A stretch of 64,000 nt of DNA from Aptenodytes patagonicus (GCF_965638725.1 NC_134959.1:14123417-14187416), one strand, 5' to 3'. Shown: positions 23,750 to 38,799, counted from the first letter of the stretch. Made by a program: numbers and translations. The notes: generated by a model from the sequence alone, not told the origin.

Positions 23750-26700
23750 GGCTGATAAACTATTCTTTCCAGCTGAAGGTTCATTATTTCTTTACGGTCC
23801 TGGCTCCTTGTCATCTGAAATTGCAGATACCACTTCAAGGTGAATAAAAAAGACTGGCTTTTCCGCGTGTGAAGAAAACAAGAAAGCGCTTGGAAACATA
23901 ATCCAAATATATCTTAGTGGCACAGAAATCAAAAGGCAAATAATAATCCTAAAATGTTTTCAGAAAATGTCAATGATTTAAAAGCCAGGTTTTAAAATGA
24001 GAACAAAGAAACAAGCAGGCTTTTTTGGAAGGCTGGTTGCAGGAGCCCAGGCCTTGTCACTGAGGCTGCTCTCACTAGAGGGCAGCCCGAGACCGGGCTC
24101 TTCTGCATGACAGTAAAATTATCTGTGGAAAGAGGATTTTGAAGGCGTTCAATTTCACCACATGTTAAGGAGGCCACTTTCTTAAACACCAATATATTCT
24201 TATATCAAAATAAGAAGCTATAGCCTTCTTAAAATAGTAAAAATATGAGCGACCCTAGAATACCTGGAGGTAACTACTGCGCGCTAGAACTACCCAGCCT
24301 TGCCTCGCAGAGCAACGCTAAAAAAACAACACTTGCTCCCCAAAACAGTAACGAGGAGTCAGTAAGCTGAGGCTTTGGCAGCTGACGTTTGGTTTCCCTG
24401 CGTGCTGAGATCATGTATGATCCAAACACACACCAGGATAACAGACACCACTGCTGCTCCTGAACAGCTTGTATGTACTAGTTTATACCCGCCTTCTGCA
24501 TTCACGTATGATTCCATGACTGTCTTACAGTCACTACTTTTGCTGTTCTGTGAGTCTCGTTTAGATCTCGTTGAATAATTTATTTTAAAGCATAATTAAC
24601 ATTGGGTCATATGTGATAGGGATGTATGATGCAACATGAGTATTAAAAAGGATAAATTATAAAATAATAATAGTCATCGGAGTTATGGCCAATTGAACAG
24701 TTTAACGTATTTCATTTGGTTTTGGTTAAACTACATTAAATTAACATAATTCATTAACATTTAAAAAGAATACAAATAAAAAGGTTTGGGGCTCAAAAAT
24801 CAATTGTGTTGGCTTTTCATCAAAAAATGTTTAGACTTCTTCCTACAAAGGGGTTATCAAATTCTGCGAGCCTGTGTGACATGGTTTGGTTGTCTTGACT
24901 TGGCACTTTACCCATGGTAAGTAAGTTTTGGTCAAAAGTATGTTACCGCGTGCTGCCTGTTACTGTTTGTGATAGAGCGCCATGGAAGGATGGTACCACG
25001 AAGCGCTGCGCGCTGCGGTGCTGTGGCTGCTGCGGTATTTGTGCATCCCTGTCAGCCAGGGTGCTTCCTCTGGTCACCTCCAAACCTCCTGGCACTGCCA
25101 GACCACCCACACGCTCAAGGACCACACACAGCGAGCTCCTGAACATAAACGAGAGTTCTACATATGCTGTGCGTAACTAACTCCGCCTCGGGGCTCTGGA
25201 GTGGGACAAAGCACTTTTTACTGGGACGAAGGCGACAGGAAGGAAGAGGCACTTTTCGCACAAGGCTTATGTTAAAATAATTTATGTTTCACCGAAGCAT
25301 CTTTTGCTGCGTTTCCCAGAAAGTGCTTAAGCGCTAACTGCTTGGGTCAGCGTCTGGGGAGAGGGCACCCTCCCGCTCAGGGGGCTCTCGCTGGGACCAC
25401 GGGGCTGCTCCTGCTGCCCCGACCCACGAAGGAGCAGGAGGCCCCAGCCGTGCAGGGGAGTGTCTGCAGCGCAGCCGCCTCCTGCACAGCTCACAGTCAG
25501 CAGGTGCTTCATGCCAAACAGCCAGCATGCCTGGAGTTAGGAACTGGGATGAAATCCCAAGAAAGTTGAAAAGGTTCATTAATTAAACAGATACAAATTT
25601 GTCATTTTTCCTCAGTAATGAGGCATCTTTCTCAAAGGCATTGCTATCAGCAAGGCCCCCTTCCTGCCAGACTCTTTCGAAGTAACACAATTAGACTGCC
25701 GGGAGCGAACCATTCTTTTTAATAAAATGAGTCAGCTTGCGCTCGCCTTGTCCAGGAGATGTATTGCTGCATTGCGCACGCATGAAGGTCCCACCTGCCG
25801 AGGCACCAGCTAGCTTCAGGTCCCACTGGTTTGAACGTGTCTGTCACAACACGCCAGCTCAGGCGAGTCCTGCCCATGGCACGTGCATCTCCACGAATTC
25901 AGGTGGTGCGACCCAGAGAACAACAAGTGGGAACTATTTGTCTGTTGAAACTTCAGCCTGTTGAAGCAGCTCGTCTGCTGAACGAGCCCCGTGATGTCCC
26001 TTTTGCCACAGTCAACACCTGAACTAGCAGTGTCCTGAGCTGCTGCCTGGGGCAATAAGAGAGAACAGCTGCTTTACCCAGCTGTAATGGAGTGGTGTGT
26101 AGTCACACAGGTTACGTATAACCTGTAACACTGGCTGTGACTGTGCTGGCAATGCATGTAGGCAGCTTTTATCTTCTTTTAATGTTCCTTGTATCTACAT
26201 TAGCTTTTTATCAACCAGTTATAGAGGCACTGGTGACAATATAAAGTCATTTTGCCCAAAGCATCAGGAGGAATTTAGGCGGATCCCTCTCACTGGACTG
26301 CAACGGAGGGCACTGAGCCACGCGCTCAGGAGTCTCTCGGCATTTCCACTTGAAGTTTTCATACATGGGAGGATGAAAAGTAGTCACAGCACCTGAGGGT
26401 TTTGGCTCCCACTGCAGGCAAGGTCTTTGTGAGCGGTGGTCAGGGTGGTCAGCTGCTTGCACAGAGCTAGCAGTGAGGCGCTCAGCTCCTTGTCCGTAAT
26501 CTGATTTCTTCTGAACTGCAGGTGTGTGGTGGGGCAGTGAGGGGGTTAATGCTGCTGGATTGCTTTGATAACTGGGGGGGGGGAAGCCCATCCAAAGCCA
26601 ACCAAAAAAACCTTCTGTTTGAGGTCAGTGCTCTAGTAAGCGCCTTTTAAAGAAACAATAACCTGGTGCAATAGAAAATATTCCGTCCATCTCTTCAGTA

Positions 26701-29700
26701 GAAATCTGATAAACCACGGAGAGAGGCAGGTGTCCAAGGAGATAAAAGTAATAAATACAGCTGCAGTTCTGGAGTGAGGTAGCCTGTCAGGCTGGTAATT
26801 AAATGAAAGCCCCTCTCAGGAAACGCTGGAAGCTAATAGATATGCATGGAGATGCCAATTCATTTGCCTCAGCAATATATGTTAATTTTAGCATGAGATT
26901 AATTTATACGTTTTGCAGTGGGACAAAATGGTGGGGGTGGGAGGGAGAGAGCTTTCATCCTGCCAGTGACGATTTCAGGTGGTAGACATTATTAAGCACC
27001 TTATACTTCTTAAAAACAGAACAGTGAGTGAGAATGGGAGAGAGAAAATGTTTAATTTAAGCAGATCCTCTAAACAGAATTAACTAATCACAGACTTACA
27101 ACTGACCCAAACCACATTTGCAGACGGCTGCCGGGGGAACCTTTGCTTTGCCACAGCCCAGTAAATACAGAGCCCTAGTTAGCAAATAGCTTGAGCTTGA
27201 GTCACTCTGTGTTGGTGTGGTTTGAAACGATTTCCGAGAGTTACGTGAGTGTGACATCAGGAGTGCTGCAGTGGTGGATCACACCTACAGGAAGAACAGC
27301 GGTTATTCGAGACTACGGTAAGCTCAAAGATGCTTTGGTCGGTGCACAGAGGGGGTGCAGGAAAGGACTGAGTTGTATGTAAAAGTGCACTGGTAATCAC
27401 TGCCAGAACTGCACGTGCTGTCTGGGCTCGGGGCAACGAGTAAGTCTCTGCTCGGGACCGCGTCAGCTTTAGCGATGTGGCACTGACCACTGACAGAGCT
27501 GCCCAGCTCCTTCTGGTTTGTGGATGTCCTGCTCTGGAAGAAAACTAATTCTGACATCGAAGCGGGGCAGATGTTCACCCGATGCGGAAGGCAGTGAGGG
27601 GACGGTGACCCCGCTGTGCGCAGAGGCGGGGTGTGTTTTGTGCTACGGTCCCTCTCTGAGGTAATTTTTGACCCTTGTGTCCAGTTTCAATCATATTTGT
27701 CGCAGCCATCAAGCTCTCACATAACATCCCTATAGCTCTCATGCACACATTAGAGGCTAGATACGCCGTTAACGTTGCACACTCTTCCCTGTGGTGAATC
27801 CGGAGTTGCCGGGGCTTGCTGGTGGTGTGTGCCACTGCACAGGCCCTGCACCACCGCCAGCACGAGGTTCTGCTGGGTGCACAGTGGTTGCAGAAATGAG
27901 GCCCTGATTTACACAAGTGTGGCATTAAGGGCATGACTACAGGTGTTTCAGCTCTGAAACACACACTGTAGCACAGCAGGCTTCTTTCTAAAAAATCCTC
28001 TAATCTGTAAAATAATCAGCATTGAGGCAGCAGAAGGCAAAGCAGATTTTCCTTTATTTTCTTCTGCCTTAGAGGAGGAATACTCGCTTGCCCTTCAGTG
28101 TGATTACAGCCCATTTACCAACACTTCTTTTTGAATTTCAGACCTACATTTTGGAACAGTCACAAGCAAGAAGTGTTTCTTTTCAGAGCCTGGAGCAGTC
28201 AGTGCAAGGGTAAAGTTTATTTAACAAAAAGAATAGTTCCAGCTGAATTCACAGTGTGAAATTACAGGTCCATTTAAAGCAAAATAGAAATGGTGGCTGG
28301 TTAGGGTCAGGGAGGGAAGATAATGACATCTGCTGCAAAGTGCATCCAACAACCATCTTCTAATTTTTAACAGGCCATTTTTCTTTTCTTTGTATGATTA
28401 TGCAAAAGAATAGAACTAAAAATAAATGTACTAGATGCTGAAAGCAAGCTCGAGGCTTGCTCAGGGATTGCAGGTGGAGACATTTTAAATGGTGTCTCAA
28501 ACGCTGACTGATTTCAGAGCTACGGGCTCTGTCCTTGCTGTCACGGCCCAGGATGGAGGTCTGTGACCTTCCTGCCCGCACATGTGTCCCCAGGGGATGT
28601 CCTCCCTGCGCAGCTGGCCAGGGCAGGACCCCGCAGGGGTGCGATACCCACGAGGGCTGGCCCTGGCTGCACACTCGTTGCTTTGCAGCCATTGCCCCGA
28701 TCCCACACAAGTCACCTCAATCCCTTTTGTTCCAGACTGCAGCTGTCAAAATGCACATTCTTCATGGGAACAAGGGTTGCCACCAGCTTTTCATAATAGT
28801 ACTTTAAATGTAGTTTGCTCTTGTCACTCTTGCTAAAGAGACTGGCTTCTACGTCTCCTCCCAGGCACTGCTGCAGTGTCCTCCTGCCCCTGCTCCGAGG
28901 GCTCCCCATTAGTGTTACTGTAACACCAGGCGGCGAGCTAGAAACCAACCTGGGAATATTTTGTAAGTCCTACCTCTATCAGCCCTGTGTGTTTGCCTGT
29001 AAGAGCTGTGGGAGACGTGGAGGAGTCAGGAGAGCCCATATCACTACGGGAGGGGCTCCTGTGCCAGGGAGATTGTCTTAATGAAGCCCTCCCTATCGCC
29101 TGAGGAGTTACCTATGGCCCTCTGAGATTACCAAAGGGCCTTCCAGAGATTTTAAGAGACTTTGGGGCACGCCTTAGTGTACCTCTGTCTTGACACTACT
29201 GAATCCTATTGAGCCCTTCCATAACCCTGGCATTTAAACAGAGATCGTGTTTAGAGTTGTCCTCTTCTTACGAGTTAAAACAACCAAAAAAGATGGAAAT
29301 AATAATTTCCCACATTGTCTTGCATGTAAAAATACCAGGCTCCACAGTTGCCCCCATTTTCGCTGCCCACACAGACACGTGGGGTCAATTCTGGGGGTAG
29401 AAAACAGGGATGTTCAAGTTGCCAGTGAAGATGTATTACCTGCAGATTGCAGTTCAAATTCTGCTCTGGCCTGGTAACACCAAGAAATTTTCCTACTTTG
29501 AACGGAGGCGATGAGTGAACAAACCAGCTGGAGCCCCTGTTCTCCCCGAGCGTCAGAGGAGGCGTTTCCACAGGCTGGCTTTGAGCACACCTTCAGACAC
29601 CACACGGCACTCGCTGCAGGTCCACCCCGAGGTCCTGGTGCTGCCAAGAGCTGTGAGTTTAAAACTAGCTGAGCCTCCCAGGCGGCAGCAAGATTTACTA

Positions 29701-32700
29701 AACCATTAAGATATTGGGTCAGCCTTGTAAATTATTTTAATTATTTCACTAAACAGGTTGTGGAAATAGATCAATAGAAAATATGGCATTTAGGCTTACA
29801 ATGCTGTGCATTCATTATGGGAAAGAAATTATATTAACTGATTTAGGAGCTAATAATAACTGGAAATAACAATTTAGTGGAAGCCTTCCAATCCTGCACT
29901 TTGAAAGCAGGATACAGCTATACACAGTCCACCCATTTTAATCTCAGTCAAGAATACGTAGCAATTTTTTGACTCTCAGAGAAATGTCAGTCAAGTACAA
30001 GTAACGTGCAGACTTTCAGCATCCCATAAATTACATTATAATAAAACAAAACCAAAGAAACTGTCAACAACCATTTTTACGTACTGGCAGGGTCACATGA
30101 ACCAGGCCCATGAAAAATAAGAAAATACATTGCAATGTAACGAAGTGGAGGTGTCGCACAGCAGGGGTTATTTTCTGTTTGCAATTGCTGTTTCCATGAG
30201 ACCGTGGTTTGCGCTGCTGGGCTTGAAGGGCACTTACTTCTCTCTAAAATGTTGGGGTTTTGTCTCAAACATCTGAATACTAAATATATGCTATATAAAT
30301 GAAATATATATCTAAAAAGAGAGGGAGGAGAACAAACCAGAAAACCCTAATCTCTCCTGTGCAGCAAAAGCCAGGTGTCACCATTCAGTAGTTGGGGTCA
30401 GCATTGCTCTATTACAATTATTTTACTGTAGCTAAACTAAATTTGGTTCGCTGTGTCCTGGTTTTCTTAATGCACGCACAATAGTCACCTGTGCTGTTAA
30501 AATACTTTCTCCCGAAATAAGCTGTACATTGTGACTATTTAATGCCTTATTGGCCATTGAGTAACTACGCTGAACCAAGCAGGCACGACTGTGGGCAGAA
30601 TTTAAGCTGCAATCAGATAGCGCGCCTATGTCGCCTGCTCGTTTGAAAGCCTGCAGCCTACTGATAGGCAGTTGTCGCATCAGCTATCTCCACTCTGGTT
30701 TGCAGGCAGAGTTAAGCTTTTCCTTAAGCCCTCAGGCTAGATAGCATTTGAATTATGCACTTCATCGCACCCCAATTAGCTAGGGATGCATGACGAAAAT
30801 CATTATCAGTGAGTTTATTTGGGAAAACACCTTATTTTGCTACTTGGTCCAGTGTATGAAGAAAAAACCACACACCCTTTTCCTCCAATGAGAAAAGCTT
30901 GTTTTAGAGCCGAGTGGAACTTTGAGCCGTGGCAAATCGTGCTGCTCCTGCTTATTCACCTGTCTCCTTGAGCTCCATCCGGCTGTTTTGGGAACGTTAA
31001 GTGTTGCTCAAATAAAAATAAATGGCTTCAGCATGACCACAGAACTGACTGACCATGTTCCCTGTGCAGACTGCGCAGCGTGGCTGTCTCCTATTCCCCG
31101 AGACAGCAGGCGAGTTTTACAGTGTCCTCAGGTAAATGGCCCCTGTGGCTTCCCACACCGCCTCCCCTCCTCCCTCACCATTTTGCAATCACACTCCCAG
31201 CTATAAACAACAAACTGGATGGATGTTTTGCCCAAGCCCTGTAAATGCCAGCAGCAACACATGAGCACTCAATGAGGGGAAACGCACTGCGTGAACACAT
31301 GGCGTTTTCATGGCACTGAACATGAGCAGGTGCTGCTCTGCTCCAAAAACCTGCAGTGGCAAGGTTTGAATTACCCTGGGTAATGAGCCTAAACTTGGTT
31401 GACTTTTCCATGCGCATTTACGACCAGGTTGACAAATACTTTCTGAACCCTGCAAAGCTCCACGCATTTGCTTTTGAGATGGTTTGCTTTAGTGAAATGC
31501 TTTAGTCTAGCATAAAAGTAGCGTAAGACCTCTCTGGTCTCAAAATAATTAACTCTTGCATTAATAAAGAGATTTTATGTTCTTGAAAAATATTGCAAAA
31601 AGTTCAACTTCTCACATGTGACACTGTGGCAAGCTGGATTTAGTTCCACTTACTTGGTCTTGATATTAAATCGTGTTACAGTTCAGGTTTTGACAGGTGC
31701 CTGCTGTGTGTCGCTAACTACTATTTGCTTGGGTTTGAGCTCCCCCAGTTCTGGCGGCAGCGAGGCGAGCCTTTCTTCTGTCTCTCCCTACATGCTGAAA
31801 AACTGCAAGGTGGCCACATCAGCAAACCCGCAACAGGATCAATGCACCGGTATGTACTCAGTTTTGGTTCTCCTGTCTTGTCAAACCCGGCTTACTTCTC
31901 TGGAGACTGAAATGCCAGTGGTATGAATTATTAAAAGATTTCACTATATAAGGAGTCTGGCTGCTGACTTCAGTGGGACTCAGCTAGCTCAGATACAAAG
32001 TCATTAGCTCAACCAGCGACTTAACCATAAACTGAGGTTCATTTTAACCAGGATTGCAATTAGCACCTTGCTGTGCATTTAACTAACTTGAGACCTTCAT
32101 ACCACTATACTATAAAAGTTGAAATTATATCCAAGCACTCTACAAACGGATTACACTATTATCATTATTTGTGGCACTGAATGACTGTATTTTTACTGTC
32201 TTGCAGTGAATTAGCATAAATGAATCACAAACATGAGTGTGTTTGGTAAAGATCATAAAGTAGCTGATGCTTCCTTAATCAAATTGTACATTTTCATCGT
32301 CTCATTTGATTTTGTTGCCTTTAGCTTCTCTTGTGCAGTTTCTTGAGTGCTGCATTCCCCTCAGGGTAACAGGTATCACTGACAGACATGGTTCGGTCTA
32401 GGTCATCACTCAGTACAGTAATTCCTTGGCCTGACTCAGATTTAGATGTGCACACCATGTCCTTGTCCAAAGATTTATCAATGTTCCCGAGCAAGCACAG
32501 CTCCCAAGCTCACGCACTGCTTGGCTTAGTCGCAGCAAGGCACACTGACTAGGTCCTTCCAGCTTTCCAGAGCTCAGAGCAATGTATGTTCAGTATAACA
32601 ATGATGTGGGGTGTTTTAACAACACCCTAGTTCCTGTCGGAGACACAGGATTAGTTTAACTAGGTAAACCAGGCTTTTAAATCCTGAGGCACTTGAGGGT

Positions 32701-35700
32701 CCCTTCAGGAACCAACGGGTGGCCTTCCCTTGTGCTCCCGCTGTCCTTGCTGGCTTCAAGCTGGGGGAGAGGTGGTGGCTGTCCTGCTGGAGCAGAGCAC
32801 ACAGGCTGAGCCATGCACTGGGATGCTGGGCAAGAGGTTTCCTGAGCTGCACTGGCCACGGCTCTGGGAGCCTGGCAATATAGCCCCTGCCGTCCTGCTT
32901 TCAGTGCTTTTGAGGGGATCCCAGAAAGCAGAGAAGGAAAAATAAAGAGTCCTCACCATGTTGGTGATGCTCCAGAGGCCCCAGAGGACTGATTCTCTGA
33001 GCGTTATGTCTCGGAGCACAGACTATCTCCTGGCCCAGGGCTGCCCGATGCCATGAGAGGGCACACGTCCCAAGGGGTAATTTAGTTACCAGACCCTTCG
33101 CTAACATTTGGCCAAGCTGCTCCTATCTAGGCCACAGCAACCCACCACGTTGCTCTTCTTGAGAGGGAAGGATGAGGCAAACCAAGGGGGGGTGTCAAAG
33201 TCCTGACACTGACCTTCCTCATACCCATCCTAACAGCGCAGAAGCTCTCCCTGTGGGACTGATGACACACTTTTAAAACTGCAAAGACAGTTGATTAATG
33301 ACATACTGACAGGTATCAGTCACTTGGATCAACTCTGACAACTCTGGAAGCACTGAAATACAACTGTCCAGAACAGTAAGTAAATAAATTACAGCATATA
33401 CATTAAAAAGATGTTCTGCCATGGGAATTTAGAGCTAGATCTCATGTTTACCATAGACTATGAATACAGAAGCACTCTGTTAAAAAAATGAAATTAAAAA
33501 CTATTATAAAAAACACAGCACTTGAAAATCAGAAGTATCCCTCTAATTTTTGCCAAAACAGCTGACTTCAGCTGACAGCCTAAATATCAACACCTGCCTA
33601 GAAATGAAATGAAACACCCCGAAACCCAAAATGAGTCATGATACTCACTGGCTTGTCAGAGCAACTTACAAGCCTGGAAAATATTTAGTAATGAAGAATT
33701 CCTGTTCTAGTTTGTTAAAAAACCGATGACTTCAGATTTTCAAGGAAAATGACAAGAAAATCCAAAAATAAGAGCCCATTTTATGTGGTCATCTCTTTTT
33801 TTACCCTGCATAATGCTCCCAAAGTCTTACCTGTGGCTTCCTATTTCAAGGGTATTAACACAGAGATGAATTAAAGTTTTTGACAGATCTGGTCATGGAA
33901 TAGAAAAAAAATAGCTTGACATTCCCTTTCCCATCTTCCCCAGAGTAAATTCCAAAAATGTCCTATTGGAAAATTATAATCCTCAATTGAACTGTAAGCA
34001 TTTTTGAGTTATTTATCAAGACCTTGGCCATTTAATTTGTATTAAACTACAGATGATTTTCTGTATGACGTTTAAGAAACATTTTAACAATAACAGGAAA
34101 CCAAATCTATTGACAACAAATAGGGAAATCCATTAACTAATTCTACAGCACAGCCCTCTTCGATTCGACTCTTAATGTAGCTGTGATTTGCTTGGAATGT
34201 CCGTAATTGCTATAATTAAAAGGCTGGCAGTCACCAGAGGAAAAACAGGAGCTATCAATCCATTCATTGACATTAGCACGGATCCTTAAAAAACCCCATC
34301 TTGTTCAGTGCTGTATTTTGGATTGTCATTGATGCAGATCTGCACCATGTATTTTCCCCGGCTTGCTCCATTTATAATAATATCTGTCTTTTACTCAGCA
34401 GAGACTGCTGGGTTTTAGAAACATGGTCTAAAAACAGCAACAGAACCCCCCCTCCCTTCCTCTTCCCCATCCCCTGTCAAACCACATGGCCATGCCCAGG
34501 GAACCGGCGCTGCTGCTGCTTTGGGGCAGGACAGGGTGATGCAGAAATCCCTCACGGCTGCCCTCCTGCCTTGCTGGGATTCTTCCAGCCTTCATCTCGT
34601 TTCCTTTGTTTTAGGGCCAGTTAATTTTCCTATGGAATAACTGTAACTGCTCCTGTGTGAACAAAACCCAAACCTGTCCCACACATGCACAGAGTCCTGG
34701 GCTCTGCATCAGGGCATCTCGCCAGAGAGCAAAGCCCTCAACCGCCCGGCAGCCCCCTGCATCGCAGCTCAGTGATCTGCAGTACTACAAGGCTGCTGGG
34801 GGACAAAACAACACAAGAGCACAAAAACAGTGAAGAAGAAAAAAATCCCGCATATTTTCTATGCTGGAAGCAAATGTTTTACCATCTAAACACTCTATTA
34901 ATCAGCAATAATTTATGTGTGTTGGTATTTTAGCACTCTCCCATGGCTTGTAGCACTGGTTTTCCCTTACCTGGTGGCAGAGAGCCCCTGGGGTGACACA
35001 GGTGGTGTCCCCACGGGCCAGCAGCTCACCAGGCTGCAGGGGCCGAGCTCCCTTGGCAGGGCTGGGAGAGCTCTCCCTGCTCCCAGCAACACCAGGCAGC
35101 ACACTCGCTCGCTACAAATTAATATTCTCAAAACAACCCCCTCCAATCAGTCTTTGCTAAAAGCATTAATTACGACTTTAACATTTTTGATCCCATCAAT
35201 TTTCTGTTCTCTTCTTATTAAATAGATGTACTAGGGGAGTTTGAATAATAACTGCCCGAAGTTTGGGGATAATGAATAAATGAACTTTGCCAGCCTCTGG
35301 CTAAGCATGAAATTTCCTGTGTAGTAACAAATACAACAGAGGCAGCTCATACATTAACCAACCTAATTTTGACACACAAGTTTGGGAGCACGTTATTTAC
35401 TTACTTACTAATTCTAAGTGAGACGAGGCTCCAAAATGTTTTATGCAGGAAATGAAAAATGACATGTTCAGACAGTCTTCTGCATTCTCCATCATAGCGT
35501 GAAGCTGCTCGCTCGCCTGTCTTCCCTTCGGTGGGTCTCTGGCCCCCTTGCCACGCACAGCGATGGTTTCAGGACTGCATGCTTTATTTTCCTCGGGAGT
35601 TTTGCCAGAAAAGGAGCATACCAGGAACTAGGTAATTTTGCTTTTTACTTGCTAGGTCTTGGCACTTTGAAGGTCACCTGTGTGCTATAAAACTACTTTT

Positions 35701-38700
35701 GTTCCATGTATTTTTACATGTGCATGGCTCTGGCATCAGCTCTCTTACACTGTTGTAAGTCAATTCATTTTTGTAGAAATCCATTAACTCGCAGTGAATT
35801 TACAGCAGTATAACTGTGAGCAAACTATGGCTGATGGCACAGACTGGAAATATTACAAGGAAAAGTGCAAAGTTCTATTGATTTTCTCTCAGGAAAAATG
35901 TGTGTTTCCTTATGATTATATTATAGATGACTCAGCTCTGGCCCCTAACAGCCATCGCTCATGCTTCCCAGCTTGGCTGCTTGCTGGCTTTGCGAGGAGG
36001 AGCCGCTGACTGTGCTGTCCCCCAGTGCAGGGACCAGGGCCTGTCTCCCCAGGTGCCCGGGGACACACAAACCCCACCACCGGCGCTGGAGGACTTTCTG
36101 CCCAGCTCTGCATGGCACTGCAGGAGACAGGCCGCCCTTCCACAGCTCTGCAGTCCAAGCACTTACTCCTAATCGATCCTGACAGCAGACACCACGAGGA
36201 ATGCTGAGATTTATGAAAGAGGAAGATTTGCCACTAGCCTCTGTCCATTAAGGGTACAGCAAAACCTCACTTTGCCCTTTGTAAGTGCAATCAGCAGAAG
36301 TGAGGCAGTTGCCCTTTTCAGAAGAAAGAGCACCCTCAAAGGACAGATGTTTTAGCAAAGGTCCTTAACACACTCAAAAGCAGTAAGGCTCCAAATTCTT
36401 TACATTTTTCCATCAAAATGTTTCTCATTCCTTTAAGTGCTTTTTAAAGACTAAATACTGTACCAAAAGCTGCAGCCTCCTCTTCAGCCAGTTATTTCCC
36501 CTGCACTATGCAAATACTGGCCCAAACATAGGCTGTGTATTTTGCAAAAAAGCTTACCCGAATGTGGAAACCAAGGCCCCAAACCGTGGAGGACTCATTC
36601 TGCACATTTTTTGAAGGCAGAAGTATAGCGAAGGTAAAGGTAGAGACAGGTTATCTTGGCAATCTGCTCCCTTGTTGAAGTTATCCTGTGTGCTGGGAAT
36701 GAGTTATCTGTGCACGTGTGCAGGTCTTCACTGGAAAGAAAAGATGCCTATTGCTCTTGTTAGAAGAGATTTCTCATCAAATCCTCAGGTTATTGTTTAG
36801 TAGTTCTGAGGTTTTATAGTGAATTGGAACATAAGAATTGTTATTCCTACTGCAGCACACTTAATTCTGATCTCAGAAAGGATAAAAAAAGTTATTTTTA
36901 GTTGCAGATTTAATATTTTTTCACCTTTAATGTGATTAAAGTCTAAAAGACCTTGATAATTCTACTCCTGCCACTGCACACGAAACTTCCAGTTGCTGCC
37001 ACATCCCTGTGCAGGTAACAGGCTACAATACAAAGGGAAGGACAAATGCAAGATGGTGTATTTCCTCCCATGTTTTCTGTAAACCACACCGTATGCAATT
37101 CAAGACATAATGTACTCCGTAAGTGATGAAACAAAAGTATCAGAGCAAAGCAGATGATCTATTTACTAAGAGACCATGCTGAGGTACAGCTGAAGTTGAA
37201 ATAGAAGCATAACTACTCCTAGATAGACATGGTTCACTGCTTCAAGCGTCAGCTATTTATTTAGATAAATTTAGGCAGATTTTCTTCTTCCTCTTGTGGA
37301 AAAATTTGTTTTGGTTCTCTCCCTTAGAAGGAAGATGAGTCACTGAGAAATATTTACTGCCCTTGAGAAAAAGCAGCAATGATGATGAGCTTGCCAGAGG
37401 ACCCACAATTCAAACCCAGGCAGGTTTCACTTTCATGACCAGCCACTACTTGAAGGATTAGAGCTCTCGTGACATTACAGACTCCACACATACCTCTGCA
37501 TTGAATAACTGTCCTTGAACAAGTTCCCAGACATGAATGCCGGTATTAATTTAGGCATGGTCTGACATGCAAATCTTTTTTTCCACCTGTCTTTTCCTTG
37601 CAGGTTATAAAAGACTCGCCCTCCTGTGTGCATATGGAAGCCAGGGACTGTGCTCTTCAGCGTCTCACGCTCTGATGCACTTCAAGGCTTCCAACAACCA
37701 CCTTCCCCAAGTCCTTCCGAAGAGCACTTCTGCTTTTTGTGGGATGATTATGGACTGATTATTCCCCAATCCACAGGATACTACAGCTGGCATTAAGGGG
37801 ATGAACATTCTTACAAAGATTTTATCACCTTTAGATCCCCCAGTACAAGAGGGCTTTTATTACCACAACGTAGTAGCATGTATGAAACACAGATGTGTTT
37901 TGGTCTCACACCTAGTGAGATGTGAGTGGCACAAATCTCTCACTATTACTGGCAGTCCTAGAAAAAGCAAATTCTGACCATCTGAGAAATTGAAAATCCC
38001 TTCCTACCCTCCTTCTAGAAGAGGACTCGGGTACGAGGTGAGGCAACGGCACGTCCTGCTTTTGCTCCGCAGCTTCCGCCGACAGAGTCCTGCTGGCGCT
38101 GTAGCTGTCACTTTACCACTTCCACAATTAAGGTCCTTTCTAAAATGCTACGCAAATGAAAGGATAAGAATCACAGTCAGACATAGGAAATTTCAAAGTA
38201 CTTCACTAAATTTAGCTAAAGAAGGTCGTGTTTCTTTACCAAGTCATCCTATTATCTCACTTAAAAACCAAGCATTTTGGAACAGAAAAGTAACTGCTGT
38301 ATTTACTGTAAAAAAGCCTTTTGTTTCATTAGAGGAAAGCTCACTTGGTGAGACAAGTGACACAATTATATAATTTTAAAAATCTGAATATATTTTAAAC
38401 AAATATTGGAACCAGGTCTGGGGAAAACAACACTCCAGGTTGATTCATTTTTATTTTCCACTGGTTAATTCATCTTTTTTCAAAGAGGCCTGGAGAAAAC
38501 CAAAGCAACTTACCTTGAATGTTCCACACTCTCACACTGTCCATCTGACCAGATCTTGCTTTAACTGCCCAGAGATAACTGCTGTCACCACAGGAAAATG
38601 CAGCTGTAGCTAGTGACTAGCTGTCAGCACATTGCGCTGTGGGGTTTGGCAATACGTGGGGGTGTGTCGTAAGTAACAGATTTCAATTTTATTTTGTTTG

Positions 38701-38799
38701 TGATGCACCTTTCCTCAATTCTCTGTGCTGTGACAAGGTAGGGAACAGACATAGCCATGAAGCCTTCTCAGGGAGCTTCAGGACACAGGGAAAGGCACA

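Larger units (their letters stand above)
19791..38799. other. Intergenic region between VSTM2B and POP4, no recognised gene
   Basis: About 19 kb with no exon I can support on either strand. Contents: a 13-G run (21473-21485), an AAT microsatellite (22488-22503), a pyrimidine tract (23730-23749), a GC-rich block (23100-23370), a 10-G run (26574-26583), and several AT-rich blocks with TAATTA-type cores (24570-24800, 26810-26920, 34080-34290, 35100-35370) that may be conserved elements. Confidence 0.6.

Noticed and set aside
26108-26130. Near-palindrome CAGGTTACGTATAACCTG
   Set aside because: Arms match imperfectly and are short; one such site is expected by chance in this length.
37990-38373. 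127-codon open frame on the plus strand
   Set aside because: No recognisable domain, and nothing in the flanks suggests an exon.
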